From Frateuria_A sp049727805 (lineage in GTDB: Bacteria > Pseudomonadota > Gammaproteobacteria > Xanthomonadales > Rhodanobacteraceae): a stretch of DNA of 64,000 nt. This document shows, piece by piece, positions 1 through 7,870 of the stretch (positions are counted from its first letter, which is position 1; each line of letters starts with the position of its first letter). Both the position numbers and the translations under genes were made by a program. The notes under the pieces are model-generated. The model searched no databases. It had not been told where the DNA came from and was given only the letters and a program-made list of their open reading frames with translations. The DNA lies in contig NZ_JBCNYA010000008.1 in assembly GCF_049727805.1 (NCBI RefSeq), forward strand, positions 70,826 through 134,825, read 5' to 3'.

Positions 1-2223
1 GCGTTTGTCGCGCACCGAGTAGACCCACCGGCCGAGCAGGCGCCAGCGCTCCGAGATCGGGTAGATCGCCGAGGCGTCGTACTGCTCGACGAGGTTGCGG
101 CGGAAGCGGTAGGAGAAGTTGAAGATGCCGTCCGTGCCGACGCGCCGTTGCAGTCCCAGCGAGCCGAGGTTGGTCTGCCGGGTGTTCGGGCTCCACTGGT
201 AGGCGCTGTCGAGGCGCCAGCGGTCGTTCAGCTGCACGTTCAGCTGGGCTACGTAGTCCGAACGCGTCCAGTCGGTGGGCGCCGTCGTGGTGACAGGCCC
301 GTTGGGCAGTTGCACCCGCTGTGGCGCGAAATAATGGATCTGTCCGATGCTGGCCGACAGCCGCTCGACACCATCATCGTCCAGCAACCGGGTGGTCAGC
401 GCCGCGGTGAGGTTGTTGGCGTTCATCTGGCGGTCGGCGCCGGAGAACTGGTTGGGCGAGAACAGCTGCCAGTAGTCGAACGACATGCGGCGCGAGTCGA
501 ACACCGGCAGGTCGTCCTGGTTGCGGTAGGGCACGTACAGGTAGTACAGCCGGGGCTCCAGCGTCTGCGTGTACGACGTGCCGAACAGCGAGGTCTTGCG
601 CTCGAAGATCAGTCCGGTGTCGAGGCTGGCGATCGGGAGCGCCCGGCTAGGTGTGCGGTCGTCGAAGGGCGAGACCTGCGTGCCGGTGAGCGGGCCGCGG
701 TAGCCGTAGTTCTGGTAGTTGCCGTCCAGCTGGTAGGCGGTGTAGCGATAGGCCAGCTTCGGCCGCACGAACCAGGCTGCCCCGCGGAAATCGGCGGCCA
801 GGTAGGGATAGAGGTCGAGGCGGTCGCCCTCGATGCGCTCGTCCTTGCGGAAGGCGGTCGCCGAGGTGTCCGCGCCGAACTCGAGCCAGCGGTTGATCGG
901 GATGTCCAGCCCCAGCGTGGCGCTCGGCCAGCGCTTGTACTGCACCACGCTGTCGGGCAGGTACGGGTCGACGTTCTGGTAGCTGCTCGCGCCGAACGAG
1001 GCGTTCCACCAGTCGCCGTTGCCGCGGATGTAGCCGCTGGAGGTCAACGTGCCCACCGCGGTGGTGTAAAGGTCGTTGCCGAAGTCGCGCAGGTAGCTGC
1101 GGTCGGAGGCACGGTTGATCGCGGTGCTGAAGTACCACGGTCCGCCGATGCGAGTGATGTCGCGGTACTTGAACAACCAGCGGTCGGTACCCTTGGTCGG
1201 CGCCGCCGCGGTGGTGTTGTCGCCGCGGTCGTTGGGCAGGTACTCGAGGTTCAGTTGGCCGCGCGTCCCTGGCACCAGGTAGCGGAACTCGCCCGCCAGC
1301 AGCGTGCCGCGCTGGGAATAGATGCGCGGCTCGAGCGTGGCGTCGTAGTTCGGCGCAAGGTTGAGGTAATAGGGGATCGCGAACATCGTGCCCGAGCGGT
1401 TCGAGCTGCCGAAGGTCGGATACAGGAAGCCGCTCTTGCGCCGGTTGTCGATCGGGAAGGTGAAGTAGGGCAGGTACAGGAACGGCACGTCCGCGAAGCG
1501 CATGGTGGCGCCGTGCGCCGTGCCCACCCCGGTGGTCTTGTCGATCTTCAGGCTCTTGGCGCGGACTTCCCACAGGTGGTGGCCGACGTCGCAGGTGGAG
1601 TAGCTCACCAGGCTGTAGCGGCTGTGCTGTGCGTCGATCAGCTCGCCGCGCGCGGCGGTGCCGTTGCCGCGCGACTGCAGCAACTGGTAGCGCACGTTTT
1701 CGGCGATGCCGTGGTTGGCCTGGTTGTTGCCGCGCAGGCGGTCGGCGCTGAGCAGCTCGCCGGCCTCCTGGTAGCGCACGTTGCCCTGCGCGTCGTAGTC
1801 GGTGGTGGTGTCGTTGTAATCGACCCGGTCGGCGCGCAGCAGCTGGTCGGCGCGCTCGATGCGCACGTTGCCGGAAAGCCGGTAGACCGCGCGGTCGGAA
1901 CTGTCCACGTGGGCGGCGTCGACGACCGTGTCGGAGGTCTCGCGCAGCGTGGCGTCGCGCGGCAGGGTGGGATCGTAGAAATCCAGCAGCGCGTTGGGAC
2001 GGCACAGCACGAAGCTTTCCGGGCGCGGTGGGCAGTGGAACACGCCCAGCGGGCAGCTCGACACGGCATCGGCACCGGCCGGCGTCGCCGCTGCGGGTTC
2101 CGGCGCGGGCGTGGGCGTCGCGGTCTGGGCTTCGACCGGAGCGCCGGTCAGGGCGAGCGCGGCGGCGACCGCAAGCAGGCGGCGTGGAGGCAAGGCGCGC
2201 AGGGTCGTGTAGCTCGGCGTCAC
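1..2223 (-). CDS. lptD: LPS-assembly protein LptD (5' part, runs off the window edge)
   Basis: Outer-membrane beta-barrel that, with LptE, inserts lipopolysaccharide into the outer leaflet. The frame is open from a GTG at 2223 to the window start, about 741 residues, and the C-terminus lies outside. Visible: a signal peptide ending near APVEA-Q (about residue 31), a proline/alanine linker, an OstA-like jellyroll region with repeated YRLSGNVRIERADQ-type strands, then long barrel strands rich in Tyr, Arg and Asn such as FLYPTFGSSNRSG. The GTG start is chosen because it places the signal peptide at the N-terminus; no good Shine-Dalgarno is seen. The upstream gene ends 109 bp away, so lptD may have its own promoter. 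Family assignment is from the sequence; outer-membrane location is family knowledge. Confidence 0.93.
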   Translation of the reverse strand, partial: MTPSYTTLRALPPRRLLAVAAALALTGAPVEAQTATPTPAPEPAAATPAGADAVSSCPLGVFHCPPRPESFVLCRPNALLDFYDPTLPRDATLRETSDTVVDAAHVDSSDRAVYRLSGNVRIERADQLLRADRVDYNDTTTDYDAQGNVRYQEAGELLSADRLRGNNQANHGIAENVRYQLLQSRGNGTAARGELIDAQHSRYSLVSYSTCDVGHHLWEVRAKSLKIDKTTGVGTAHGATMRFADVPFLYLPYFTFPIDNRRKSGFLYPTFGSSNRSGTMFAIPYYLNLAPNYDATLEPRIYSQRGTLLAGEFRYLVPGTRGQLNLEYLPNDRGDNTTAAAPTKGTDRWLFKYRDITRIGGPWYFSTAINRASDRSYLRDFGNDLYTTAVGTLTSSGYIRGNGDWWNASFGASSYQNVDPYLPDSVVQYKRWPSATLGLDIPINRWLEFGADTSATAFRKDERIEGDRLDLYPYLAADFRGAAWFVRPKLAYRYTAYQLDGNYQNYGYRGPLTGTQVSPFDDRTPSRALPIASLDTGLIFERKTSLFGTSYTQTLEPRLYYLYVPYRNQDDLPVFDSRRMSFDYWQLFSPNQFSGADRQMNANNLTAALTTRLLDDDGVERLSASIGQIHYFAPQRVQLPNGPVTTTAPTDWTRSDYVAQLNVQLNDRWRLDSAYQWSPNTRQTNLGSLGLQRRVGTDGIFNFSYRFRRNLVEQYDASAIYPISERWRLLGRWVYSVRDKR

Positions 2224-2332
2224 GGTGGGCTGTCGGGGTTCGTCAGGACGCGTAACGCTAGCAGAAAGGCCGCATGGCCGGCAGGAATCGTGCCTTGCCG
2301 CCGCTTCCTGCAGCCGCGCGGGCGAGGCCCGC

Positions 2333-3253
2333 TCACCCCATCAGCGCGGCGACGTGTGCGGCCGCGCTGGCGGCAAGGGCGTCGAGGTCGTAGCCGCCTT
2401 CCAGGGTCGAGACGACGCGGCCGCCCGCGTGGCGGCGAGCGATATCCACCAGCCGTGCGGTCAGCCAGGTGTAGTCGTCGGCCAGCAGCTCCAGCTGCGC
2501 CATCGGGTCCGCGCGATGGGCGTCGAAGCCGGCGGAGACCAGCAGCAGCTGCGGGCGGAAGGCATCGAGCCGCGGCAGCAGCCGTTCCTCCCAGGTGTGC
2601 CGGAACGCGGCCGAACCGGTACCCGCCGGCAATGGCGCATTGAGCAGGTTGCCCACGCCGGTTTCTTCCGCGCCGCCACTGCCCGGATAGAGCGGCGACT
2701 GGTGGCTGGAGACGAACAGCACCCGCGGCTCGCGCGCGAAGATGTCCTGCGTGCCGTTGCCGTGGTGCACGTCGAAGTCGGCGATCGCCACGCGCTCCAG
2801 ATCATGTTCGGCCAGCGCGTGTGCGGCGCCCACGGCCACGTTGTTGAACAGGCAGAAGCCCATCGCCTGGTCGGCCGTGGCGTGGTGGCCCGGCGGACGC
2901 ACGGCGCAGAACGCGCAACTGGCACGCTCGTCGAGCACGGCATCGACCGCCGCGACCACCGCGCCGGCGGCACGCAGCGCGGCCTCGGCCGAGGCGGGCG
3001 ACATCAGGGTGTCTTCGTCGAGCCGGGCCCGACCCTCGCCCGGTGCGCTGGCGAGGATGCGTGCCACGTACGTGGCGTCGTGCACGCGCTCGAGCGCCTC
3101 GATGCTGGCACGCGGGGCCTCGATGCGGTCCAGCGCGGCGAAGCGGTCGCGGTCGAGCGCCGCCAGCACGGCGTGCAGGCGCGCGGGGGATTCGGGGTGG
3201 CCGGGGCCGGGATCGTGCTGCAGGCAGGCCGGGTGGGTGTAGAGCCGCAGCAT
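2333..3253 (-). CDS. Histone deacetylase family protein (acetylpolyamine amidohydrolase/AcuC-like)
   Basis: Predicted 306-residue cytoplasmic zinc amidohydrolase of the arginase/deacetylase fold. Diagnostic motifs are in order: HPESPARL near residue 19, RPPGHHA at 119-125 (tandem catalytic histidines), DFDVHHGNGT at 159-168 (zinc ligands Asp and His), SAGFDAH at 240-246 (third ligand Asp) and EGGYD at 285-289. All catalytic residues seem intact. The bacterial substrate cannot be told from sequence; acetylated polyamines, acetyl-lysine proteins or small amides are possible. It starts 10 bp after the adenosyltransferase stop, so the two are probably cotranscribed. Confidence 0.9.
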   Translation of the reverse strand: MLRLYTHPACLQHDPGPGHPESPARLHAVLAALDRDRFAALDRIEAPRASIEALERVHDATYVARILASAPGEGRARLDEDTLMSPASAEAALRAAGAVVAAVDAVLDERASCAFCAVRPPGHHATADQAMGFCLFNNVAVGAAHALAEHDLERVAIADFDVHHGNGTQDIFAREPRVLFVSSHQSPLYPGSGGAEETGVGNLLNAPLPAGTGSAAFRHTWEERLLPRLDAFRPQLLLVSAGFDAHRADPMAQLELLADDYTWLTARLVDIARRHAGGRVVSTLEGGYDLDALAASAAAHVAALMG

Positions 3254-3263
3254 GGCCGGATCC

Positions 3264-3824
3264 TCAGCCGCGCGGGCGCCGCTCGTGCTGCCAGATCACC
3301 TCGCCGTGGCCGCCGGCGCGCGCCAGCACGCGGCAGATCACGAACAGCAGGTCGGACAGCCGGTTGAGATAACGCTGGGCCTGCGGACGCACGGCTTCCT
3401 CGCGGGCCAGTGCGATCACCTCGCGTTCGGCGCGGCGGCACACCGTGCGCGCCAGGTGACCGCAGGCGGCCGCCATGCCGCCGCCGGGAAGGATGAAATC
3501 CTTCAGCGGCGGCAACGGCTCGTTGAAGCCGTCGAGTACCGATTCCAGCCGCGTGATGTCGGCGTCCTGGACCATCGCCATGCCGGGGATGCACAGCTCG
3601 CCGCCGAGGTCGAACAGCTCGTGCTGCACCTGGGTCAGCGCCTCGCGCACCTCCGCCGGCACGTCTTCACAGGCGAGCACCATGCCGATCGTGCTGTTGA
3701 GTTCGTCCACCGTACCGTAGGCGGCCACGCGGGCCGAATCCTTCGGCACGCGCGAGCCGTCGCCCAGCCCGGTGCTGCCGTCGTCGCCGGTGCGCGTGTA
3801 GATCTTCGACAGGCGGTTGCCCAT
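3264..3824 (-). CDS. Cob(I)yrinic acid a,c-diamide adenosyltransferase, PduO type
   Basis: Transfers the adenosyl group of ATP to cob(I)alamin, making adenosylcobalamin. The 186-residue protein has the PduO N-terminal signature KIYTRTGDDGSTGLGDG (residues 7-23), then VAAYGTVDELNS near 33-44, and RRAER and YLNRLSDLLFVICR near the C-terminus, which form the ATP and corrinoid site in this family. The frame continues upstream of the chosen ATG, but this start gives the standard N-terminus and overlaps the previous stop codon (TGATG), a sign of translational coupling to the membrane protein gene. Confidence 0.93.
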   Translation of the reverse strand: MGNRLSKIYTRTGDDGSTGLGDGSRVPKDSARVAAYGTVDELNSTIGMVLACEDVPAEVREALTQVQHELFDLGGELCIPGMAMVQDADITRLESVLDGFNEPLPPLKDFILPGGGMAAACGHLARTVCRRAEREVIALAREEAVRPQAQRYLNRLSDLLFVICRVLARAGGHGEVIWQHERRPRG

Positions 3825-4423
3825 CAGTGCGCCTGGCCGGCGTGCGCCAGTGCGCGGGTCAGCTGGGTCGCCAGCACGTGCAGCACGGCGCCTAGGCCGA
3901 CGTACAGCGCGGTGACCTGCAGGAACGGCAGGTACCAGTCGCCCATGTTGGCGAACCACGCAGCCATGCTGCGCGGCGCCGGCACGCTGTCGCTCAGCCA
4001 GTAGAAGCTGCCGTTGGAGACCACGAAGCAGACCGCCTCGCTGATCAGCAGCGCGGCCACGGCCAGACCCGCGGTGGAAAGCTTCATGCCGGCCTGGCGG
4101 CGGGCCAGCCAGCTGCCGCCCAGCCACAGCGCGCCGTAGGCGGCGACCAGGAACCAGTACGCCGGCGACACGCAGTAGTGGCTCCAGAAGGAAAGGCCCT
4201 GGCCGGTGATCACCAGGTAGTCGACCAGCACGGCCTCGCCCATCAGCAGCGGGAAGGCCCAGCGCCCTGCGCCGCGCAGCCAGAAGCCGGCCAGGAAGAA
4301 CACGCCCCAGGACGCGTCCGGCAGCGCCTCGAAATGATGCAGGTGCACTGCGCCGCGGGTAACGGCCATCACCAGGGCGAGTGCCAGGAAAATGCCGAGG
4401 CGCTGGGTTCGCGTCATAGCCAT
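3824..4423 (-). CDS. Small multi-pass inner-membrane protein, cotranscribed with the cobalamin adenosyltransferase
   Basis: A 199-residue protein with about five hydrophobic segments (roughly residues 8-25, 37-62, 80-102, 112-126 and 150-190), separated by short loops; the C-terminus is His/Ala-rich. I do not recognise a named family with certainty. The layout resembles small substrate-capturing or DUF6580-type membrane proteins. Its stop codon overlaps the start of the PduO-type adenosyltransferase, so a role in corrinoid uptake or handling is a reasonable inference from context only. The start is the first ATG of an ATGGCTATG pair, so beginning two codons later is equally possible. Confidence 0.72.
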   Translation of the reverse strand: MAMTRTQRLGIFLALALVMAVTRGAVHLHHFEALPDASWGVFFLAGFWLRGAGRWAFPLLMGEAVLVDYLVITGQGLSFWSHYCVSPAYWFLVAAYGALWLGGSWLARRQAGMKLSTAGLAVAALLISEAVCFVVSNGSFYWLSDSVPAPRSMAAWFANMGDWYLPFLQVTALYVGLGAVLHVLATQLTRALAHAGQAH

Positions 4424-4525
4424 GAGGGTGCTCCGTATGCAGGCGGCGTGGATAAGGCGGATTAGTTTAGCCGAAGCCTGTCCGGCCCATGCGAGGCCCG
4501 TGTGTTCGGCCGTATCATCCGCGGC

Positions 4526-5746
4526 ATGACTGTCCCCCCCAATCCACGCGGGCCTGTGCTGATCGTCGGCGGCGGCCTGGTCGGCGCCAGCCTGGCGATC
4601 GCGCTGGATGCCGCCGGCGTCGATGCGATGCTGGTCGAGGCGGCCGCGCCGCGCGCCGATGCCCAGCCGAGCTACGACGAGCGCAACCTGGCGCTGGCGC
4701 GCGCCACGCTCAACGGACTGGACGCGATCGGCGTATGGACGCACGCGCGTGCAGGGGCCACGCCGATCAAGCACATCCACGTCAGCCGCGCCGGCGAGTT
4801 CGGCAGTGTGCGGTTGGAGGCACGCGAGGCGGGCGTCGATGCGCTGGGCTGGACCCTGCCGGCGCGCGAACTCGGTGGCGCGCTGTTGCGCCGGCTGCAG
4901 GAATGCACGCAGCTCCAGCGTCTCGCCCCCGCCCGGCTGGAAGCGCTCGAACCGTTCGCCGGCGGCTGGCGCGCGACGGTGCGCAGCGCCGAAGGCGTCC
5001 GCGAGATCGATACGCCGCTGCTGGTCGGTGCCGATGGAACCGCTTCCTTCGTGCGCGACCGACTGGGGATCGGCGCCGACACCTACGACTACGGCCAGAC
5101 GCTGTTCGTCTGCACGGTCACGCCCGAACGAGCGCACGACCATCGCGCCTACGAGCGCTTCAGCGACGAGGGTCCGGTCGCCCTGTTGCCGCTGGCCGAC
5201 CGCCGTTGCGGGCTGGTGCTCACCGTGCCGGCCGCGCAGGCCGAGGCGGTGGCGGCGATGGACGATGCCGACTACCTGGCGCTGGCGCAGCGCCGCTTCG
5301 GCTGGCGACTGGGCCGGCTGCGCCGTCCCGGCAAGCGCTTTCCCTATGCGATCCAGCGCGTGGCTGCCAACCGTCTCATCGCCTCCCGCGCGGTGCTGGT
5401 CGGCAACGCGGCGCAGACCGTGCACCCGATCGGCGCGCAGGGCTTCAACCTGGGCCTGCGAGACGCGCTGACGCTGGCCGAACTGGTTGCCGCCGCGGCC
5501 GATCCCGGCGACGAACGCCTGCTCGCCGCCTACGCCGCGCGCCGCGCGCCCGACCGCGAAGGCACCATGGCGATGAGCCATGGCCTGGTGCAACTGGCCT
5601 GTCTGCCGCAGCCGTGGCTGGGCCCGCTGCGCTCGCTGGCCCTGCTTGCCTGCGACCGCGTGCCGTCGCTCAAGGACGCCGTGCTCCGTCGCGGCATGGG
5701 TTTCCGCGGCGAGCCGCCGCGCGCCGTGCTGGAGCGCGCGCCATGA
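4526..5746 (+). CDS. ubiH: UbiH-type FAD-dependent ubiquinone hydroxylase
   Basis: Flavoprotein monooxygenase hydroxylating an aromatic intermediate of ubiquinone synthesis. The 406-residue protein has the Rossmann motif VLIVGGGLVGASLA (residues 11-24), the YDERNLAL segment typical of UbiH, a GADG motif near 170, and the signature LVGNAAQTVHPIGAQGFN beginning near 291 that contacts the FAD. The ATG at 4526 is chosen over the in-frame GTG at 4502 because it gives the normal short N-terminus. The last four bases (ATGA) overlap the start of a paralogous hydroxylase, so both are made from one message. Which ring position each one oxidises is not certain from sequence. Confidence 0.85.
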   Translation: MTVPPNPRGPVLIVGGGLVGASLAIALDAAGVDAMLVEAAAPRADAQPSYDERNLALARATLNGLDAIGVWTHARAGATPIKHIHVSRAGEFGSVRLEAREAGVDALGWTLPARELGGALLRRLQECTQLQRLAPARLEALEPFAGGWRATVRSAEGVREIDTPLLVGADGTASFVRDRLGIGADTYDYGQTLFVCTVTPERAHDHRAYERFSDEGPVALLPLADRRCGLVLTVPAAQAEAVAAMDDADYLALAQRRFGWRLGRLRRPGKRFPYAIQRVAANRLIASRAVLVGNAAQTVHPIGAQGFNLGLRDALTLAELVAAAADPGDERLLAAYAARRAPDREGTMAMSHGLVQLACLPQPWLGPLRSLALLACDRVPSLKDAVLRRGMGFRGEPPRAVLERAP

Positions 5747-6969
5747 ACACGCCTCGTTTCGACGCACCCCGTTCGGAATCGCGCCGCCGCGCGCCGCTGC
5801 TCGACGTGGCGGTGGTCGGCGGCGGCATGGTCGGCGCCGCCGCGGCGCTGGCGCTGGCGCGCGCCGGCTTTGCCACCGCCTTGCTGGAGGCCCGGCCACC
5901 GGCGCCCTGGCGCGTGGATGACGAAGTCGACCTGCGCGTGGTCGGGCTGGCGGCTTCGTCGATCGCGCTTTTGCACGACCTGGACGTCTGGACGTCCATC
6001 CGCGAAAGCCGCGCCGCCTCCTATGCGCGGATGCACGTGTGGGACGCGCGCACCGACGCCACGGTCGACTTCGATGCCACCGCCGAGGGCCACGCCTGGC
6101 TCGGCTGGATCGTCGAGAACAACCTGGTGCAGTGGACGCTGTGGCAGGCGCTCGAGGCCGCCGGGGTGCAGCGGCTCTGCCCGGCACAGGTGACCGGCTA
6201 CGAGGCGCGCGAGGACCGCGTGGTGCTGGAACTGGAAGCGGGCGACGCCGCCAGCCTGTCGGCACGCCTGCTGGTCGCCGCCGACGGCGCCGGCTCGCCG
6301 CTGCGCCGGCTGGCCGGGCTGGACACGCACGGCCGCGACTACGGCCAGCGCGGGGTGGTCGCGCACGTGGCCACCGAACGGCCGCACCAGCACACCGCCT
6401 GGCAGCGCTTCCTGCCCGGCGGACCGCTGGCGCTGCTGCCGCTGGCGGACGGGCGCAGCTCGATCGTGTGGTCGCTGCCCGAGGCCGAGGCGCAACGCGT
6501 GCTGGCGCTGGACGATGCCGCCTTCTGCGCCGAGCTCGGCGTGGCCAGCGACTTCCAACTCGGGCCGGTGCGCTCGACCACCCGCCGCGCCGCCTTCCCG
6601 CTGAAGCTGCAACTGGCCGACCGCTACCAGGCCGAGCGGCTGGTGCTGCTCGGCGATGCGGCGCACACGGTGCATCCGCTGGCCGGGCAGGGCGTGAACC
6701 TCGGATTGCGCGACGTGGTCGAGCTGCGCGACACGCTGCTGGCCGCACGCGAGGCCGGCCGCGACATCGCGGCACCGCACGTGCTGCGCCGCTACGCGCG
6801 CCGCCGGCGCAGCGCCGACACGCTGGATGCGTGGAGCTTCGATGCGCTGGGCCGCATCTACGCCTGGCAGGCGCCGCCGCTGGTCGCCGCGCGTGCGCTG
6901 GGCGTGCGCCTGGTCGATCGCCTGGCGCCGCTCAAGCGCCGGCTTGCCGCCCACGCCGCCGGCCGCTGA
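5743..6969 (+). CDS. Second UbiH/UbiF/UbiI-family ubiquinone hydroxylase
   Basis: A 408-residue FAD monooxygenase paralogous to the gene before it. It has DVAVVGGGMVGAAAALALA near residues 21-39, a conserved WIVENNLVQWTLW segment near 115, an AADGAGS motif near 180, and LLGDAAHTVHPLAGQGVN from about 303. It starts inside the stop codon of the preceding gene, so the pair is translationally coupled. The likely role is another ring hydroxylation of ubiquinone synthesis (C5 or C6 step); UbiF and UbiI cannot be separated here. It carries a longer Arg-rich N-terminal lead than UbiH. Confidence 0.82.
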   Translation: MNTPRFDAPRSESRRRAPLLDVAVVGGGMVGAAAALALARAGFATALLEARPPAPWRVDDEVDLRVVGLAASSIALLHDLDVWTSIRESRAASYARMHVWDARTDATVDFDATAEGHAWLGWIVENNLVQWTLWQALEAAGVQRLCPAQVTGYEAREDRVVLELEAGDAASLSARLLVAADGAGSPLRRLAGLDTHGRDYGQRGVVAHVATERPHQHTAWQRFLPGGPLALLPLADGRSSIVWSLPEAEAQRVLALDDAAFCAELGVASDFQLGPVRSTTRRAAFPLKLQLADRYQAERLVLLGDAAHTVHPLAGQGVNLGLRDVVELRDTLLAAREAGRDIAAPHVLRRYARRRRSADTLDAWSFDALGRIYAWQAPPLVAARALGVRLVDRLAPLKRRLAAHAAGR

Positions 6970-7037
6970 TCCCAACCGACGGCCGGACGCCGCGGACCCC
7001 GGTGCGGAGCGCCAACCCAAACCCCGGAGCCGTCGCC

Positions 7038-7820
7038 ATGCGTCGCATCCTGTTCGCCCTGCTTTCGCTCCCCCTGGCCTTCGCCGCGTCGGCGAAGATG
7101 GTGCATCGATCGGTGGAGTGGACCGACAACGGCACCCGCTTCCACAGCGTGTTGGTCTACGACGATGCCAGCGCGGCCAGGCGACCCGGCCTGGTGATGG
7201 TGCCCAACTGGTACGGCGTCAACGACGCGGCGATCAGGAAGGCCGAGATGATCGCCGGCAAGCAATACGTGATCCTGCTGACCGACATGTACGGCCAGGG
7301 TGTGCGCCCGACCAGCGACGCCCAGGCCAAGGCGGCGGTGCAGCCGCTCTACGCCGACCGGGAGCTGATGCGCCATCGCGTGAACCTGGCGCTGGCCCAG
7401 CTCAAGGCGCAGGCCGGCAAGGCGCCGCTGGACACCGGCAGGCTCGCAGCGATCGGCTTCTGCTTCGGCGGCTCGGCGGTGCTGGACCTGGCACGCAGCG
7501 GCGCCGACGTGGCGGCGGTGGTGTCGTTCCACGGCGCCCTGGCCGCCGGCAAGGCCGCGCAGCCGGACCGCTTCAAGGCGCGCGTGCTGGCCATGAACGG
7601 CGCCGACGACAAGGGCACCATGCCTGACGCCGACGCGTTCATGGACGAGATGCGCGCCAGCGACGCCGACTGGCAGTTCGTGGTGCTCGGCAACGCAGTG
7701 CACTGCTTCACCGAAAGCGACGAGAACTCGCCCGGCTGCAAGTACGACGCCCGTGCCGCCGCGCGCAGCTACCGCATGATGCACGACTGGCTGGACGCGG
7801 CTTTCGCGAACCGCCCCTGA
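7038..7820 (+). CDS. Secreted dienelactone hydrolase family protein
   Basis: A 260-residue alpha/beta hydrolase with a cleavable signal peptide (residues 1-19, cut near ASA-KM), so probably periplasmic. The nucleophile elbow GFCFGG holds Cys142, as in dienelactone hydrolases. The acid is in NGADD (Asp190 or 191) and the base is His222 in NAVHCFT, so the Cys-Asp-His triad is complete. The substrate is unknown; export argues against a role in chloroaromatic catabolism. A GGAG element precedes the start. It lies 68 bp after the hydroxylase pair and may share its transcript. Confidence 0.87.
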   Translation: MRRILFALLSLPLAFAASAKMVHRSVEWTDNGTRFHSVLVYDDASAARRPGLVMVPNWYGVNDAAIRKAEMIAGKQYVILLTDMYGQGVRPTSDAQAKAAVQPLYADRELMRHRVNLALAQLKAQAGKAPLDTGRLAAIGFCFGGSAVLDLARSGADVAAVVSFHGALAAGKAAQPDRFKARVLAMNGADDKGTMPDADAFMDEMRASDADWQFVVLGNAVHCFTESDENSPGCKYDARAAARSYRMMHDWLDAAFANRP

Positions 7821-7870
7821 TCTCCCGACCGGTTCGCGCCGGTGGTTGCAGTCGATCGTGCCGTCGCGGC

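Noticed and set aside
148..2643. An 831-residue plus-strand frame opposite lptD
   Set aside because: It is Val/Gly/Arg-rich with no family signal and no ribosome site; the opposite strand encodes a clear LptD. High-GC DNA keeps such antisense frames open throughout this window.
3824..6775. A 983-residue minus-strand frame covering the ubiH pair
   Set aside because: Only its last 199 residues (from ATG 4423) look like a protein; the rest is antisense to two clear flavin hydroxylases.
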